From Janthinobacterium sp. 17J80-10 (lineage in GTDB: Bacteria; Pseudomonadota; Gammaproteobacteria; Burkholderiales; Burkholderiaceae_D), in NCBI RefSeq assembly GCF_004114795.1, contig NZ_CP035311.1, positions 3,162,001-3,226,000 on the forward strand: a stretch of 64,000 bases of DNA. Direction: 5' to 3'. Below the pieces are notes generated by a model. That model was not told where the DNA came from. It ran no database searches and saw nothing but the letters and a program-made list of their open reading frames with translations. The position numbers and the translations under genes are program-made. Position 1 is the stretch's first letter; each line of letters opens with the position of its first letter. This document shows positions 8,381 through 17,378 of the stretch, in pieces.

Positions 8381-9172
8381 CTAGTTCGATAGTGCCGTGC
8401 AACTCGCATCCGTGAAATCAAAGGCTTGCCTGATCTGCAGGTTATACACGCGGGCCTGGTAAATAAAATTATCGTCATGATAGCCGCCAAACAGGGCGAA
8501 ACTCGTCCCGCGACGCTGCACGTAATGCGCAACGCAATTTCCGGTGCCATTTCCGATGTTGGTGCCAAAGCTCCCCAGGGGATTCGCGCACTCGATGACG
8601 CCCGTGTTGGGGTTCCAGCTGGTCCCCGCCGCCGTGGCAGGACCGCCAAAAGCCGTCCAGGTATAGGTGGTGGTGCACGAGCGGAATGGCGTATCGGTAG
8701 TCAGGCCGGTTCCCGGGCCCGCCATGGTGCAGTAGTTCGAATACGAAGGACAACTGGCGGGCGCAGCCAGCGGCGGCATGTCAACAATGCCCGAAAAGGT
8801 CCCTTTGGTCGGGTCGGCGGGATCCGTCTTGAACTCGCCGTAACCGACATATACCCGGTCAATGACCTGGAGCGCGGCAGTTCCGGTATTCCACAACAAG
8901 CGGTTGCCGCTGGTTCCGCCATTTCTGAAAGCATCCTGCTTCTTGGAGACGTCCGCAACCTGATCTTCGTGCTGCAACTTGAACATCCAGCGCCCGACAG
9001 TACTTTTCTGGCAGCTATTTTTGGACTTGGGGCAAAACACGTAGGCTGCAGAGCTTCCCGCCGTAACCACTACGTTCGCACCGAATCCGAGCGTGGGTAA
9101 CAGCATTGCGGTACCCAGCAACGTTATGGCAGTCGCGCATTTCCTGACTCGGGCATTCAATCGTTTCTGCAT
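8381..9172 (-). CDS. Exported Cys-containing protein of unknown function, pilus operon
   Basis: 263 residues. I do not recognise a family. A signal peptide is clear: basic start (MQKRLNARVRK), hydrophobic core (ATAITLLGTAMLLPTLGFGA), cleavage expected before NVVV. The mature part has paired cysteines (FCPKSKNSCQ, CPSYSNYC, SCTTTY, ECAN, NCVAHY, SCTAL) suggesting disulfides in the periplasm or outside the cell. ATG at 9172 is chosen for the signal peptide; ATG 9211 or TTG 9223 would extend it. It follows the repeat protein in the pilus operon, where R64-type systems encode tip adhesins, so an adhesin or pilus-associated role is possible but unproven. Confidence 0.6.
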   Translation of the reverse strand: MQKRLNARVRKCATAITLLGTAMLLPTLGFGANVVVTAGSSAAYVFCPKSKNSCQKSTVGRWMFKLQHEDQVADVSKKQDAFRNGGTSGNRLLWNTGTAALQVIDRVYVGYGEFKTDPADPTKGTFSGIVDMPPLAAPASCPSYSNYCTMAGPGTGLTTDTPFRSCTTTYTWTAFGGPATAAGTSWNPNTGVIECANPLGSFGTNIGNGTGNCVAHYVQRRGTSFALFGGYHDDNFIYQARVYNLQIRQAFDFTDASCTALSN

Positions 9173-9213
9173 AAATTCAGTCCCAAGCCTGATGTATTTT
9201 ATTCGTTCCATGA

Positions 9214-10470
9214 CTAAGGGCAAGAGGCATCAATAATGAAATAGTTTGCTCCGGTTTGACGCAACTTGGTCGTGGTAGTCCCAAGCGTTCCCATATCGTT
9301 GCTCGAACCATTGGCCAGGTAACGCCATGCAAAACTGACAAAGCTATAACTAGCCCTCCCAGCGCTGGCGTGCGCAGAATTCGTGGCACTGAAACACGGA
9401 TTCGCTGTCGTGGAAAAGGCTGCCATCTGCACCGCTGCCTGGACGTTGTTGCTGGCGTCCTTTGCAACGAAATAAATTTTGTAGGCGGTACCAGCTGTCA
9501 GTCCGGTAACGCCTGGATTAGCGGCCGTGTTGGCTACCATGGCGAAATTATTTGGACTGGCCAGCAAAGTAGCAACGCTCGGTGCCGCAGCAGCATCCAG
9601 TTGCACCAGGTAATAACCTGTGCCCGCCTCATTGATGGTTGCGGAAAGCACCGTGGTCGTTGCAGTCGTTGCCGAAACGCTCGGGCCGGCTGTCGTGTTC
9701 GGTGGCGTCGTATCCGCATCGGTCGCCAGCGCAACTTGCGATGCGGAGGCTTGCCAGTTGTTGCTGGCATCCTTGGCGATGAAATAAACGATGTAATTGG
9801 TCGATCCCGTCAGGCCGGTGATATTGGTACTTGCAGATGCGTTGGCTGACATGGCGATCGGCGTACCCGCCTTGACGGAGGCTACGCTGGGTGCCGGATC
9901 GGTTGCCAGTTTCACCAGGTAGTAGCCTATACCGGTTTCATTCAACGTCGCCGAGAGCGTGGCTGCGGTATCCGACTTGGCAGGAATACTTGGGCCGGCC
10001 GTCGTAATTGGCGGCGTCGTATCGGCCAGGGTTGTAAATGCGACGCTGGCAACGGCTGTCTGCACATTGTTGCGCGTATCCCTGGCAACGAAGTAAAGCA
10101 GATAACTAGTGGAGCCAGTCAGCCCGACAATGTTCTGTGTATTGGCAGTATTGGCAGCCATGGAAAAACTCGTGCCGCTGGCCAATACTGTAGCCACGTT
10201 CGGCGCTGCAGCCGCGGCCGGCTGTACCAGGTAATAGCCGACGCCAGCTTCATTGATGGTTGCCGAAAGTGAGGTTGCGATGTCGCTGGTGCCGGACACA
10301 GTCGGTCCAGCGGTCGTGACCGGCGCAGTAGTATCGGCGCTGGCGGCCCGCGCCGGCTTCAGAATAAAGGCGGCGGCACTTCCAGGCTTGAGCGTTAGAT
10401 CAGCTGCGTCGGCAGCCACCGGCATGGCCAGCAGTCCCGCGCACAATAAAAAAATCTGCCGTAATTGCAT
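9214..10470 (-). CDS. Exported protein with three fibronectin-like repeats, pilus operon
   Basis: 418 residues. A signal peptide (MQLRQIFLLCAGLLAMPVAADA) precedes three tandem repeats of about 100 residues (roughly 47-145, 146-246, 247-347). Each contains TTAGPS/T-like, INEAGxGYYLVQ, VTGLTxxTxYxxYFVAKDxxNN and a TP-rich linker, resembling fibronectin type III or related Ig-like folds. The C-terminal tail is different, with Cys near ANPCF and at the end (DASCP). Such repeats are typical of stalks in surface adhesins. It is located 15 bases after the PilV-like pilin gene, so a pilus adhesin or accessory surface protein is the leading hypothesis. Confidence 0.65.
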   Translation of the reverse strand: MQLRQIFLLCAGLLAMPVAADAADLTLKPGSAAAFILKPARAASADTTAPVTTAGPTVSGTSDIATSLSATINEAGVGYYLVQPAAAAAPNVATVLASGTSFSMAANTANTQNIVGLTGSTSYLLYFVARDTRNNVQTAVASVAFTTLADTTPPITTAGPSIPAKSDTAATLSATLNETGIGYYLVKLATDPAPSVASVKAGTPIAMSANASASTNITGLTGSTNYIVYFIAKDASNNWQASASQVALATDADTTPPNTTAGPSVSATTATTTVLSATINEAGTGYYLVQLDAAAAPSVATLLASPNNFAMVANTAANPGVTGLTAGTAYKIYFVAKDASNNVQAAVQMAAFSTTANPCFSATNSAHASAGRASYSFVSFAWRYLANGSSNDMGTLGTTTTKLRQTGANYFIIDASCP

Positions 10471-10485
10471 CGCTGTACCGCTGCC

Positions 10486-11208
10486 CTAATTGTAGGAAAA
10501 TTCAAAATCGGATGCCAGAACGCGCCAGCCGCCCGGGCCGCATATATAGCCGTCCGCACAACCGGCAACCGGATCCGAGGAAGTTGGATACATGCCTGCA
10601 ACACCTCCCATCAACTGCACCGTCATGCCAAGTTCATTGTTTTGCGTGGGATTACCGCCGGTAGCTGCTACCAGCATCTCGACATCACCCTGCTGCTCGG
10701 CAGCCCCGATGGCGCCGCTGCTATCGTAGTCCGCATACACCAGGCGATAAACTGCCACCCATTTCTGGCCATATGCATTGGTCAAACCGAATCCGTCAGG
10801 CAGAAATTTCTTGCTGATCAACCATTGTGCATCGACCGCGCAGGTAGCCTTGCCAGACCCGGCCGCCAACCGCGGATTAAATGCCGGATTTGCGGTGACA
10901 CCGTTCAGTACACAATACTTGGCGGCCTCTGCCTTGGCTGCGGCATCATTGACGCTCGCACTCATCACCGCAACAAGCGCATTGCGATTGGCGTCAAGAT
11001 AATGACCGGCTATCTGTGAAAACTGTTGCAGCGAATCCGCATTGCGCTTGGCACGCAAATCATCGTTGGCGGATTTCAGCCACTGGTTCAGCATGAACAG
11101 CATTACCGATGCAACGGCCAGCGCGAGAATGGTTTCAACCATCGTAATGCCTTGTTGCGCATTGCTGCGGGAAGCACTACATCTGGCGGAATAGAAAATC
11201 ATAGACAT
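10486..11208 (-). CDS. Minor prepilin, PilV-like (type IVB system)
   Basis: 240 residues. The motif NAQQGITMVETILALAVASVMLF has Gly before the cleavage point, Glu at +5 and a long hydrophobic helix, with a leader of about 20 residues as in type IVB pilins. The globular part contains paired Cys (KYCVLNG, ATCAVDAQ, GCADGYICGPGGW). In R64-type loci the PilV tip adhesin is the last pilin gene; this protein holds the same place but is shorter and has no shufflon. The start at ATG 11208 has AGGAG 7 bases upstream and overlaps the stop of the preceding gene. Confidence 0.75.
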   Translation of the reverse strand: MSMIFYSARCSASRSNAQQGITMVETILALAVASVMLFMLNQWLKSANDDLRAKRNADSLQQFSQIAGHYLDANRNALVAVMSASVNDAAAKAEAAKYCVLNGVTANPAFNPRLAAGSGKATCAVDAQWLISKKFLPDGFGLTNAYGQKWVAVYRLVYADYDSSGAIGAAEQQGDVEMLVAATGGNPTQNNELGMTVQLMGGVAGMYPTSSDPVAGCADGYICGPGGWRVLASDFEFSYN

Positions 11209-11774
11209 TGCGTCGCTCCTGACGACATGGTGGGATCGCACTTGCACAGCGCAGCGCTCGCCGCATCAACATCGAACGTCACCATCTCCACAGCATTGGT
11301 GCCGTTATTAACTGTCAAATTAGCCTGCTGCCAGGTAATGGCCGGATTCCACAGCGGGCTGTCGGGAAGGTTGGCCATCCTGACCACGCCACCTGCCGTC
11401 ATGCCGGTGCATAATACATAGCCGCTCCCCGTAGTCCGGATGCGCCAAGTCGGATCAATTGCCGCCTGGGCTAACCCTGCAGGAAGTCCCTTTGCCTCGC
11501 TCAAGCCTTTGACATTCACGCTGCCCATGCTATAGCCCGTCCAGCGCACGATCGATGTCCCATCCGCCAATTTTGCTCCCGTCGGAAGATAAGCAGGGTC
11601 GCCTCCATGGTCACGCATGAAAAGCTCAGCCGCCGTCGCAAATGCATGGAAATTACCAGCATCCTTTACACGTTCATTGGCATTCCAGGGAATTTCCCTG
11701 ACCATGAAATCGGTATAAAAACTGTTCGCCACGATCAGCGAAAGCAATCCGGCCGCAAGGATAGCGATCCACAT
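11199..11774 (-). CDS. PilM-like type IVB pilus protein
   Basis: 191 residues. The N-terminus MWIAILAAGLLSLIVANSFYTDF is a single membrane anchor, and the rest is predicted to be periplasmic. Small size, topology and location resemble the R64-family PilM group, whose role in assembly is not known. The C-terminus has several Cys (YVLCTGM, ALCKCDPTMS, TQCL). The gene begins 3 bases after the second ATPase gene and overlaps the PilV-like gene, consistent with co-translation. The family call is from pattern and context, so moderate confidence only. Confidence 0.55.
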   Translation of the reverse strand: MWIAILAAGLLSLIVANSFYTDFMVREIPWNANERVKDAGNFHAFATAAELFMRDHGGDPAYLPTGAKLADGTSIVRWTGYSMGSVNVKGLSEAKGLPAGLAQAAIDPTWRIRTTGSGYVLCTGMTAGGVVRMANLPDSPLWNPAITWQQANLTVNNGTNAVEMVTFDVDAASAALCKCDPTMSSGATQCL

Positions 11775-11777
11775 GGC

Positions 11778-12791
11778 TTAGCTCGCCTGATCCTCGAATA
11801 CATCCAATCCGAGCATAGCCTGATTGGACTGGAACTGTATGTCGGTCAAGAGGTTGTTGAAATTACCAGTACGGATTTTGGCGGCAACCGCGGTTGTACC
11901 GCTAAGAGACGCCAGCGAACTGGCAACCAGTTGCTCATTGACGATGCGCTGATGCACCACCAGTCGCAACAGGCCCGAAAAAGAAGTCAGCCACGTCGAC
12001 TGCGCTCCAGCCAGGTGGTACAGCGACTCGAGCCCGGAAATGATGTCGGTGCCAAAACCCGTGGAGATAACGAGAAAGCCGTTGGCTGCGGCGCGCAGCA
12101 TGGCATGTGCCGATTCGGTATCGCGTACTTCACCGACATACAGGATCGAAATCGTCCCGGCCGGCTGGCTACGCAACACGCCACGAAATGATTCGGCCCA
12201 GTCAGCCTCGCCGTCGCCGGCCACCCAGGTCTGTGAACAATAGCCATTCTCATGCCAGCCATTGAGTGGCATTTCCGGAGGATCTTCTACTGTGAGCGCA
12301 AATCCGCCGTATTGTTGCAGGCGCGAAACCAGAGTAGCCGAGGCCGTCGTGGTCTTGCCTTGCGCCGGGGCTCCCACCACATAGACTAGTCCGCCCTGAC
12401 TCAGGCGGGGTGACATGAGCATGCGCTTCAACGGCGCAGGCAGTTTAGTCGGCAGGCTATCCAGCATTGGCGGCCGGGGTGGCATGCGCCTCAACCGGTA
12501 CCAGCCACCATCGACAGCCCGGATCTCGTGGCGTCCGCGAAAGAATTCGCCATTCATGGTGACCATGAAATCCTGCTTATCGAAGGCGCGGCAACGCGAG
12601 ATAAGCGTACCCACATGCGCCATCAATTCCGGAGAAACCCGGCGCGGACCGGGGAACACCATGGAGTTCTCCGGCCGATCCTCGCACAGGTGGATATCGC
12701 TGATATTGCCAAACACGCCCGAACCATCCTGGCCAGATTGCTCAGGCAAGTTGGCTGGATGTTTCATGATATTGTCGGGCATGTCGGGCAT
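11778..12791 (-). CDS. Second type IV pilus ATPase, PilT/GspE-like
   Basis: 337 residues, a cytoplasmic secretion/pilus ATPase. The Walker A motif is GAPAQGKTTT near residue 140, the Asp box TVEDPPE follows, and Walker B is ILYVGEVRDTESA. The length and absence of a zinc tetracysteine suggest a PilT-like rather than PilB-like enzyme, although the family tail AIRNLIRE is not present. R64-type operons normally carry a single ATPase (PilQ), so this second gene directly after the major pilin gene is notable. It may retract the type IVB pilus or modulate extension. Starts at ATG 12791; ATG at 12782 or 12767 is possible. Confidence 0.8.
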   Translation of the reverse strand: MPDMPDNIMKHPANLPEQSGQDGSGVFGNISDIHLCEDRPENSMVFPGPRRVSPELMAHVGTLISRCRAFDKQDFMVTMNGEFFRGRHEIRAVDGGWYRLRRMPPRPPMLDSLPTKLPAPLKRMLMSPRLSQGGLVYVVGAPAQGKTTTASATLVSRLQQYGGFALTVEDPPEMPLNGWHENGYCSQTWVAGDGEADWAESFRGVLRSQPAGTISILYVGEVRDTESAHAMLRAAANGFLVISTGFGTDIISGLESLYHLAGAQSTWLTSFSGLLRLVVHQRIVNEQLVASSLASLSGTTAVAAKIRTGNFNNLLTDIQFQSNQAMLGLDVFEDQAS

Positions 12792-12797
12792 TCCGGC

Positions 12798-13376
12798 TTA
12801 TTGGGCAGTAAGAACCGCCACCTGCGTGGCCGCCGTAGCACTAGTGGAGGCGGCACATTGAGTCGCGGCTGCCGCTGTGTCAAAGTCACCAGCAGCAGTC
12901 TTCACTGATGTCCCGCCCATAGTCAACCCGCTAGATGCAGCACTATTAACGCCATTTAAAAATTCGATACACCCATCGGCCGGCACCCCATTAAATGTAA
13001 TAGTGAACTGCGCGGTATTGGCACCTACTGCCGGAACCACCGTGCCGCCCCAAGCATTAACAAATGCCGTGCCGTTATCCTTGAAGTCTGCTGGCAAAAT
13101 TTTGGCATTCTTAACTGTGGTATACATCGATGCACTTGCAGTGCCGTAGCTTGCCGACGTTCCAAACACCTGCTTGATCTTGCCAACCAACTGGACTGTG
13201 CCCTTTGCCTGCGATTGCGTCTTGACGTCATTTGTCGCCATCTTGTAACCACCATATGCCAGCACAGCCACCAGCGCGCCCACGGACAGTACGAGGAGCG
13301 ATTCAGTCAGGGTCATACCAGCCTGCTGCTTCAGAGTGTTGATTTTATTGCGAGTGTTGATGTTTAACGCTTTCAT
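12798..13376 (-). CDS. pilS: Type IVB major pilin PilS
   Basis: 192 residues. The 20-residue leader (MKALNINTRNKINTLKQQAG) is long and ends in Gly; the mature protein begins MTLTESLLVLSVGALVAVLA, with Met at +1 and Glu at +5, all hallmarks of type IVB prepilins such as R64 PilS and TcpA. Two Cys near the C-terminus (DGCIEF and TQCAAS) fit a D-region disulfide. The start ATG at 13376 has AGGAG 10 bases upstream; the longer frame is not needed. No prepilin peptidase gene lies in the operon. Confidence 0.9.
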   Translation of the reverse strand: MKALNINTRNKINTLKQQAGMTLTESLLVLSVGALVAVLAYGGYKMATNDVKTQSQAKGTVQLVGKIKQVFGTSASYGTASASMYTTVKNAKILPADFKDNGTAFVNAWGGTVVPAVGANTAQFTITFNGVPADGCIEFLNGVNSAASSGLTMGGTSVKTAAGDFDTAAAATQCAASTSATAATQVAVLTAQ

Positions 13377-13410
13377 TATTATTACTCCTAGAGGGGGGTT
13401 AAAAAACAAA

Positions 13411-14493
13411 CTAATGTGTTGCCTGCTTGACTGCCATGGTGATTGTAAAAAACGTGCCGTATACCCAGACGATCATCCCGGCGATGGCAAACATGATGAG
13501 ATTGCGAAGGATCCCCGCAAACATCTGGATCTTTTTGATAACGCGCTCAACCACCCTGACGGACAGTGATTCGAGCGCGGAAGAAAAACTGGTAAGGCGG
13601 CCATAGACGCCGATTTCCCAGCGCACGTCTTCATCGAAGAGCGGGCCCGCCATCGCATCGCCATCGCGCATGCCGCGCCGCATTTTGCTGCGCATCAGAT
13701 TCAAGTGGCTCAAGTCCCATGCGCTGGCAGTCACCGAAAGCTTGGCAATCACCGCCGAAAAGGGAATCCCGGCTTTGGTCAGCACGGCAAAACATGTCAT
13801 CAGAATCGCGCCGGAAACCTGCCGCTGAATACTCCAGGGCGGCACCCACTGGTCGAAAAAGCTGCGCACATCCCCGACCCACGGGCCCTTACTCCATGAA
13901 AATGCTCCCAGCAAGGTAACGATAAACAACAACAGCCCGCCATACAACCACGGCGCCGCGTCGGCAAGTGCACCGAGAATTCGCGCACCGGTCGGCCACT
14001 TTTCCCGCGGCAGTATGTCCGCAAATACCGGCATGACAGCAGTGCTCAGCATGTACAGGAAGGCGCCGAACAAAAGCAGCAAGAAAGCGGGATACATCAT
14101 TTCGCCAATCAACGTCCCCCTGATACGTGCCGTCACTTCGGTCAAACGCGATGCCATTCGCAAGCCGTTGACGATGTCCCCGGACTGCTCGCCGGCATCG
14201 ATCGCCATGGCTTCCATGGATGGCGCCCATTCCTGCATGGCCTGGCCGAAGCGCAGGGCAGTGCCGCCTTGCCCGCGAAAACCTGACAGCAGGCTATTGG
14301 TGATTTGGGCCTTGGGATTGCGTTGCGCTTCCCAGCGCTTGCCGATTTCCTCGATAGCCTCATATACGGGCACACCGTCAGCAATGAAATTGGCGCACAG
14401 ATCGTAAAACATCTTGCGCTCCGTAGCGCCCCAGGCCAGGGTGACACGAACGCGCTCAACACGTTCATTGAGTATTTCGACGAGCTGGCTCAT
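13411..14493 (-). CDS. pilR: Type IVB pilus inner-membrane platform protein PilR
   Basis: 360 residues of the type II secretion F (GspF/PilC/PilR) family. Two GspF-like repeats are visible, the first around YDLCANFIADGVPVYEAIEEI and the second around VLTKAGIPFSAVIAKL. Hydrophobic segments lie near FLLLLFGAFLYMLSTAVMP, LLLFIVTLLGAF and the C-terminal MFAIAGMIVWVYGTFFTI. It forms the inner-membrane base on which the ATPase acts. Its ATG overlaps the pilQ stop by 4 bases. Confidence 0.9.
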   Translation of the reverse strand: MSQLVEILNERVERVRVTLAWGATERKMFYDLCANFIADGVPVYEAIEEIGKRWEAQRNPKAQITNSLLSGFRGQGGTALRFGQAMQEWAPSMEAMAIDAGEQSGDIVNGLRMASRLTEVTARIRGTLIGEMMYPAFLLLLFGAFLYMLSTAVMPVFADILPREKWPTGARILGALADAAPWLYGGLLLFIVTLLGAFSWSKGPWVGDVRSFFDQWVPPWSIQRQVSGAILMTCFAVLTKAGIPFSAVIAKLSVTASAWDLSHLNLMRSKMRRGMRDGDAMAGPLFDEDVRWEIGVYGRLTSFSSALESLSVRVVERVIKKIQMFAGILRNLIMFAIAGMIVWVYGTFFTITMAVKQATH

Positions 14494-16142
14494 GCCTTGT
14501 ACCCCGACAGGACGCTGACTTCACTGCTGGTGATGATGCTGTCTTCCATCACCATGTCAGAAGTCAAAAGACCGATCTGGTCTTCAATATCGGCCGGACT
14601 GACCAGTCCCTGCCGCATCTTGTGAATGCCATGAGCGAGCGCAGTCACTCCGCCATTAATGGCGCCGACCCCGGACTTGCGCCAGTAGCTTTCCGCCTCA
14701 AGAAATTTATTTTCCGAGAGATAGCGAAGCAAAGCACGGTCAGGCAAGACGAACTCGGCGCAGACGGTACGGCCGCTGTAGCCGCTCTGCGCGCAACAGG
14801 GGCATCCATCCCCCTTGACCCGTACATTGTCAGCGGTAAGATCCGACACCTGCTGCACCCGGAATAGCGTTTCGCGCGGTATGCGTGCAGCGCCGCCGCC
14901 GACCAGAGGGACGGAACACTCCGGACAAATCAGCGGCACCAGGCGCTGATACACAATGCCAGCGACGAATCCAGGCATGGTCAGCACTTCCCATGGCACG
15001 CCGATTTCACGCAAGCGCACGTAGGCGCCAAGCGCCGAGTATGTATGCAGGGTAGCCAACAATTTACGCCCTGCCAGCACCAGGTCTTTCACTACGCTCG
15101 CGGAATCGTGATCGCGGATCTCGCCGACCATGACCACATCCGGATCCTGGCGCAGCGTGCCTCGCAAGAATGTCGTGAAGGCCGAACCGGTGCTGTGATC
15201 AACCAGGGTTTTGCGCTTTCTCGCCACCGAAATCTGGCAGGCGCCTGGAATGACATATTCGACCGGGTCCTCGACCGTGATCATCTTGATGGTGTCGCCG
15301 CGCCGGTCATAGATACGGCCCATCAAGGCCTGCAGCGTGGTGCTCTTGCCGGAGTTGGTGGGGCCGCACAGGATGACCATCCCTGACGAGCCGGAACTCA
15401 TGATGTCGAGCATCGATTTCTGTTCGCCGGAATAGCCAAGCGCATCGATGTCAAGTCCCTTGGCTTCCATCGACAGCAGACGTATGACGATGTGGAAACC
15501 GCCAGTGGGATAGATCGGCGCAGACGAAAACCGTAATTGGTAAGTAGCGCCGGTGCTGGTCACCCATTCAAGCGCCCCGTCCATCACCTGATTAGGGTCC
15601 CAGGAAACCTCTTTTGAGCCGGCATCGGCATGCACCGAGTACAGCACCACGCCAAGCGAATGAGCGTTAATCGCTGTCAGGTCACGATGAAAGCGGCGAG
15701 TGCCATTGATGCGGAAAAATACATTGGCGCGGCGGTCACGGGTCTCAATATGAATATCAGACGCGCCCTGGCTCGCAGCAGCACTAATGATTTCGGCGGC
15801 CAGAGATTCGATGTCGGTGAATTCGCCATCCCGGGTGCGATTGCCAGTACCGGCCTCATGATAAATCAGCTGCACCACGTCCTGTGTCGTGTGCAAGATC
15901 TGGATATTGTCCAAGGTGGCAGCCTGCATCCTGCGGCGGAGTTCGAACATATGCGCCGAACCGAAGAACGTGCTCGCAACGACCAGATAATGAATATCGC
16001 CCGAACGCAGAACGGCAAACATATCACGCCATTCTTCCGTCATGGGAAACTCGCCGTCAGTGCGGGAAAGCAGATACCCTTCCGGAATATCGCGAAAACT
16101 GTCGATCACCGACTTGGGCGATGCACTATCAGCTGCCGACAC
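14490..16142 (-). CDS. pilQ: Type IVB pilus assembly ATPase PilQ
   Basis: 550 residues, GspE/PilB superfamily extension ATPase. Walker A GPTNSGKSTTLQAL is near residue 260, followed by the Asp box MITVEDPVEY, Walker B DPDVVMVGEIRDHDSA and the His box LLATLHTYSA. A tetracysteine zinc site (CPEC, then CPCC) is present near residues 420-470. The name follows the R64 type IVB scheme; it is not the type IVa secretin also called PilQ. The start is GTG 16142 with GAGGGA upstream, overlapping pilO by 14 bases. Confidence 0.92.
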   Translation of the reverse strand: MSAADSASPKSVIDSFRDIPEGYLLSRTDGEFPMTEEWRDMFAVLRSGDIHYLVVASTFFGSAHMFELRRRMQAATLDNIQILHTTQDVVQLIYHEAGTGNRTRDGEFTDIESLAAEIISAAASQGASDIHIETRDRRANVFFRINGTRRFHRDLTAINAHSLGVVLYSVHADAGSKEVSWDPNQVMDGALEWVTSTGATYQLRFSSAPIYPTGGFHIVIRLLSMEAKGLDIDALGYSGEQKSMLDIMSSGSSGMVILCGPTNSGKSTTLQALMGRIYDRRGDTIKMITVEDPVEYVIPGACQISVARKRKTLVDHSTGSAFTTFLRGTLRQDPDVVMVGEIRDHDSASVVKDLVLAGRKLLATLHTYSALGAYVRLREIGVPWEVLTMPGFVAGIVYQRLVPLICPECSVPLVGGGAARIPRETLFRVQQVSDLTADNVRVKGDGCPCCAQSGYSGRTVCAEFVLPDRALLRYLSENKFLEAESYWRKSGVGAINGGVTALAHGIHKMRQGLVSPADIEDQIGLLTSDMVMEDSIITSSEVSVLSGYKA

Positions 16143-17364
16143 GATAGCGTCCCTCCAGCTCGATCGTATATTGGGGACGACCGAGGTTGAGATTCTTGAT
16201 CGATATGGCGTTCAATGCCACCCCGGGCAATTCAATACGATGCAAAAAACCCGGTGCCAGCAAAGGATTGCTGCCAGTCGCACGCCATACACCTTCCTGC
16301 CCAATGGTTTGGGCAGTCACCCCCTCCACTCCAGCCGGTGGCGTGACCGTCACTGCTGTTTGTGACTGGTCAAGAATGAGCCTGAACGGATTGACGTTGA
16401 CGCCTACGTCCAGCAGGTAGCGGTCGATTTTCGTCATCCCCTCGCTGTGTGTGACTGAATCAAATGCCCCCAGAGGGAAGCTGGTAGTACTTTCGTTTAA
16501 CGCCGGATTGAACGCTTGCGGACTGGCGCTGCCAGGCAAGTTGGCGGCAGCTGAAGGCAGTGCTCGCGCATCGCGCTTCCAGACCACCTGGCAACTCGCC
16601 AGGTCACAAGTAAAGGTGCTCGGCGTCCAGCCGTTAGCCGATACCGGCAAGCTGCGCAAGACGTCGTACCAGAGTGCAAATTGCCTGGTAGGTGAACGGG
16701 CGTGCCAGAATCGCAGCCGCGCCTGCGCGACCTCGGCGTTAAAAGCCTCCTGAGCGCGGCGAACTTCTTCTGCGCTTTGCCATTGCCTTGCCGTCGATGC
16801 CTCGCCGGAAGTCTTTTGCTGAAGATGGCGATAAACGAATAGCGCTGCAGCCCCCAGCAGAACGAGAATCGCAGCAAGCGCGATCACGGTCACGAGACTG
16901 CTCGGCGCCGACAGGGTAGCCGCCTTCTTGTCCGCAGCATTTAGTTGCGCGAAGAGTTCATCCAGAGTGCATTTCGCGCCTGTGGTATTGCCATAGATCG
17001 CAGCAGCGGGCACGTAGGACATGACCTCTGCCAGTGTCGACTTGGCACTATCTTCATCCACCACGACGTCGAAGCCGTGCAAGGGAATGCCTTCGCGAAT
17101 GGCACAAACCCAGGCAAGGCCATTTCCCAGACTTTCATAAACCAAAGCATCGTTGGCGGCAGCGGCCACCAGCAGCGCCCCTGCCTGAAGCTTTTTGCTC
17201 TTCGGAGGCGCAGTGCAAATGCCTTGCACGCATTCACCGGCAATGATCTTGCGCACGGCGAGAACCTTGCCTTTCGCAGTCGCAACCTTTCTGGCGTCAG
17301 CGACTGAGTCATGCAGTGTCCATTCGATGCCGATGGCAATGCTGGAATTCTTTAGCACCTGCAT
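16129..17364 (-). CDS. pilO: Type IVB pilin accessory protein PilO
   Basis: 411 residues. The arrangement matches R64-family PilO: a cytoplasmic N-terminal domain with an actin-like character (IAIGIEWTLHDS, LVAAAANDALVYE), a single membrane segment (SLVTVIALAAILVLLGAAALFVY, about residues 158-180), and a periplasmic C-terminal region. PilO joins the cytoplasmic platform to the secretin side of the machine. It starts 14 bases after pilP and overlaps pilQ. In R64 the order is pilN-pilO-pilP; here pilP precedes pilO. Confidence 0.82.
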   Translation of the reverse strand: MQVLKNSSIAIGIEWTLHDSVADARKVATAKGKVLAVRKIIAGECVQGICTAPPKSKKLQAGALLVAAAANDALVYESLGNGLAWVCAIREGIPLHGFDVVVDEDSAKSTLAEVMSYVPAAAIYGNTTGAKCTLDELFAQLNAADKKAATLSAPSSLVTVIALAAILVLLGAAALFVYRHLQQKTSGEASTARQWQSAEEVRRAQEAFNAEVAQARLRFWHARSPTRQFALWYDVLRSLPVSANGWTPSTFTCDLASCQVVWKRDARALPSAAANLPGSASPQAFNPALNESTTSFPLGAFDSVTHSEGMTKIDRYLLDVGVNVNPFRLILDQSQTAVTVTPPAGVEGVTAQTIGQEGVWRATGSNPLLAPGFLHRIELPGVALNAISIKNLNLGRPQYTIELEGRYRVGS

Positions 17365-17378
17365 TACGTTACGCAGTC

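Noticed and set aside
10486-11247. Shufflon (site-specific recombination cassette) at the pilV position
   Set aside because: No alternative C-terminal segments in inverted orientation, no repeated sfx-like sites and no recombinase gene follow the PilV-like gene.
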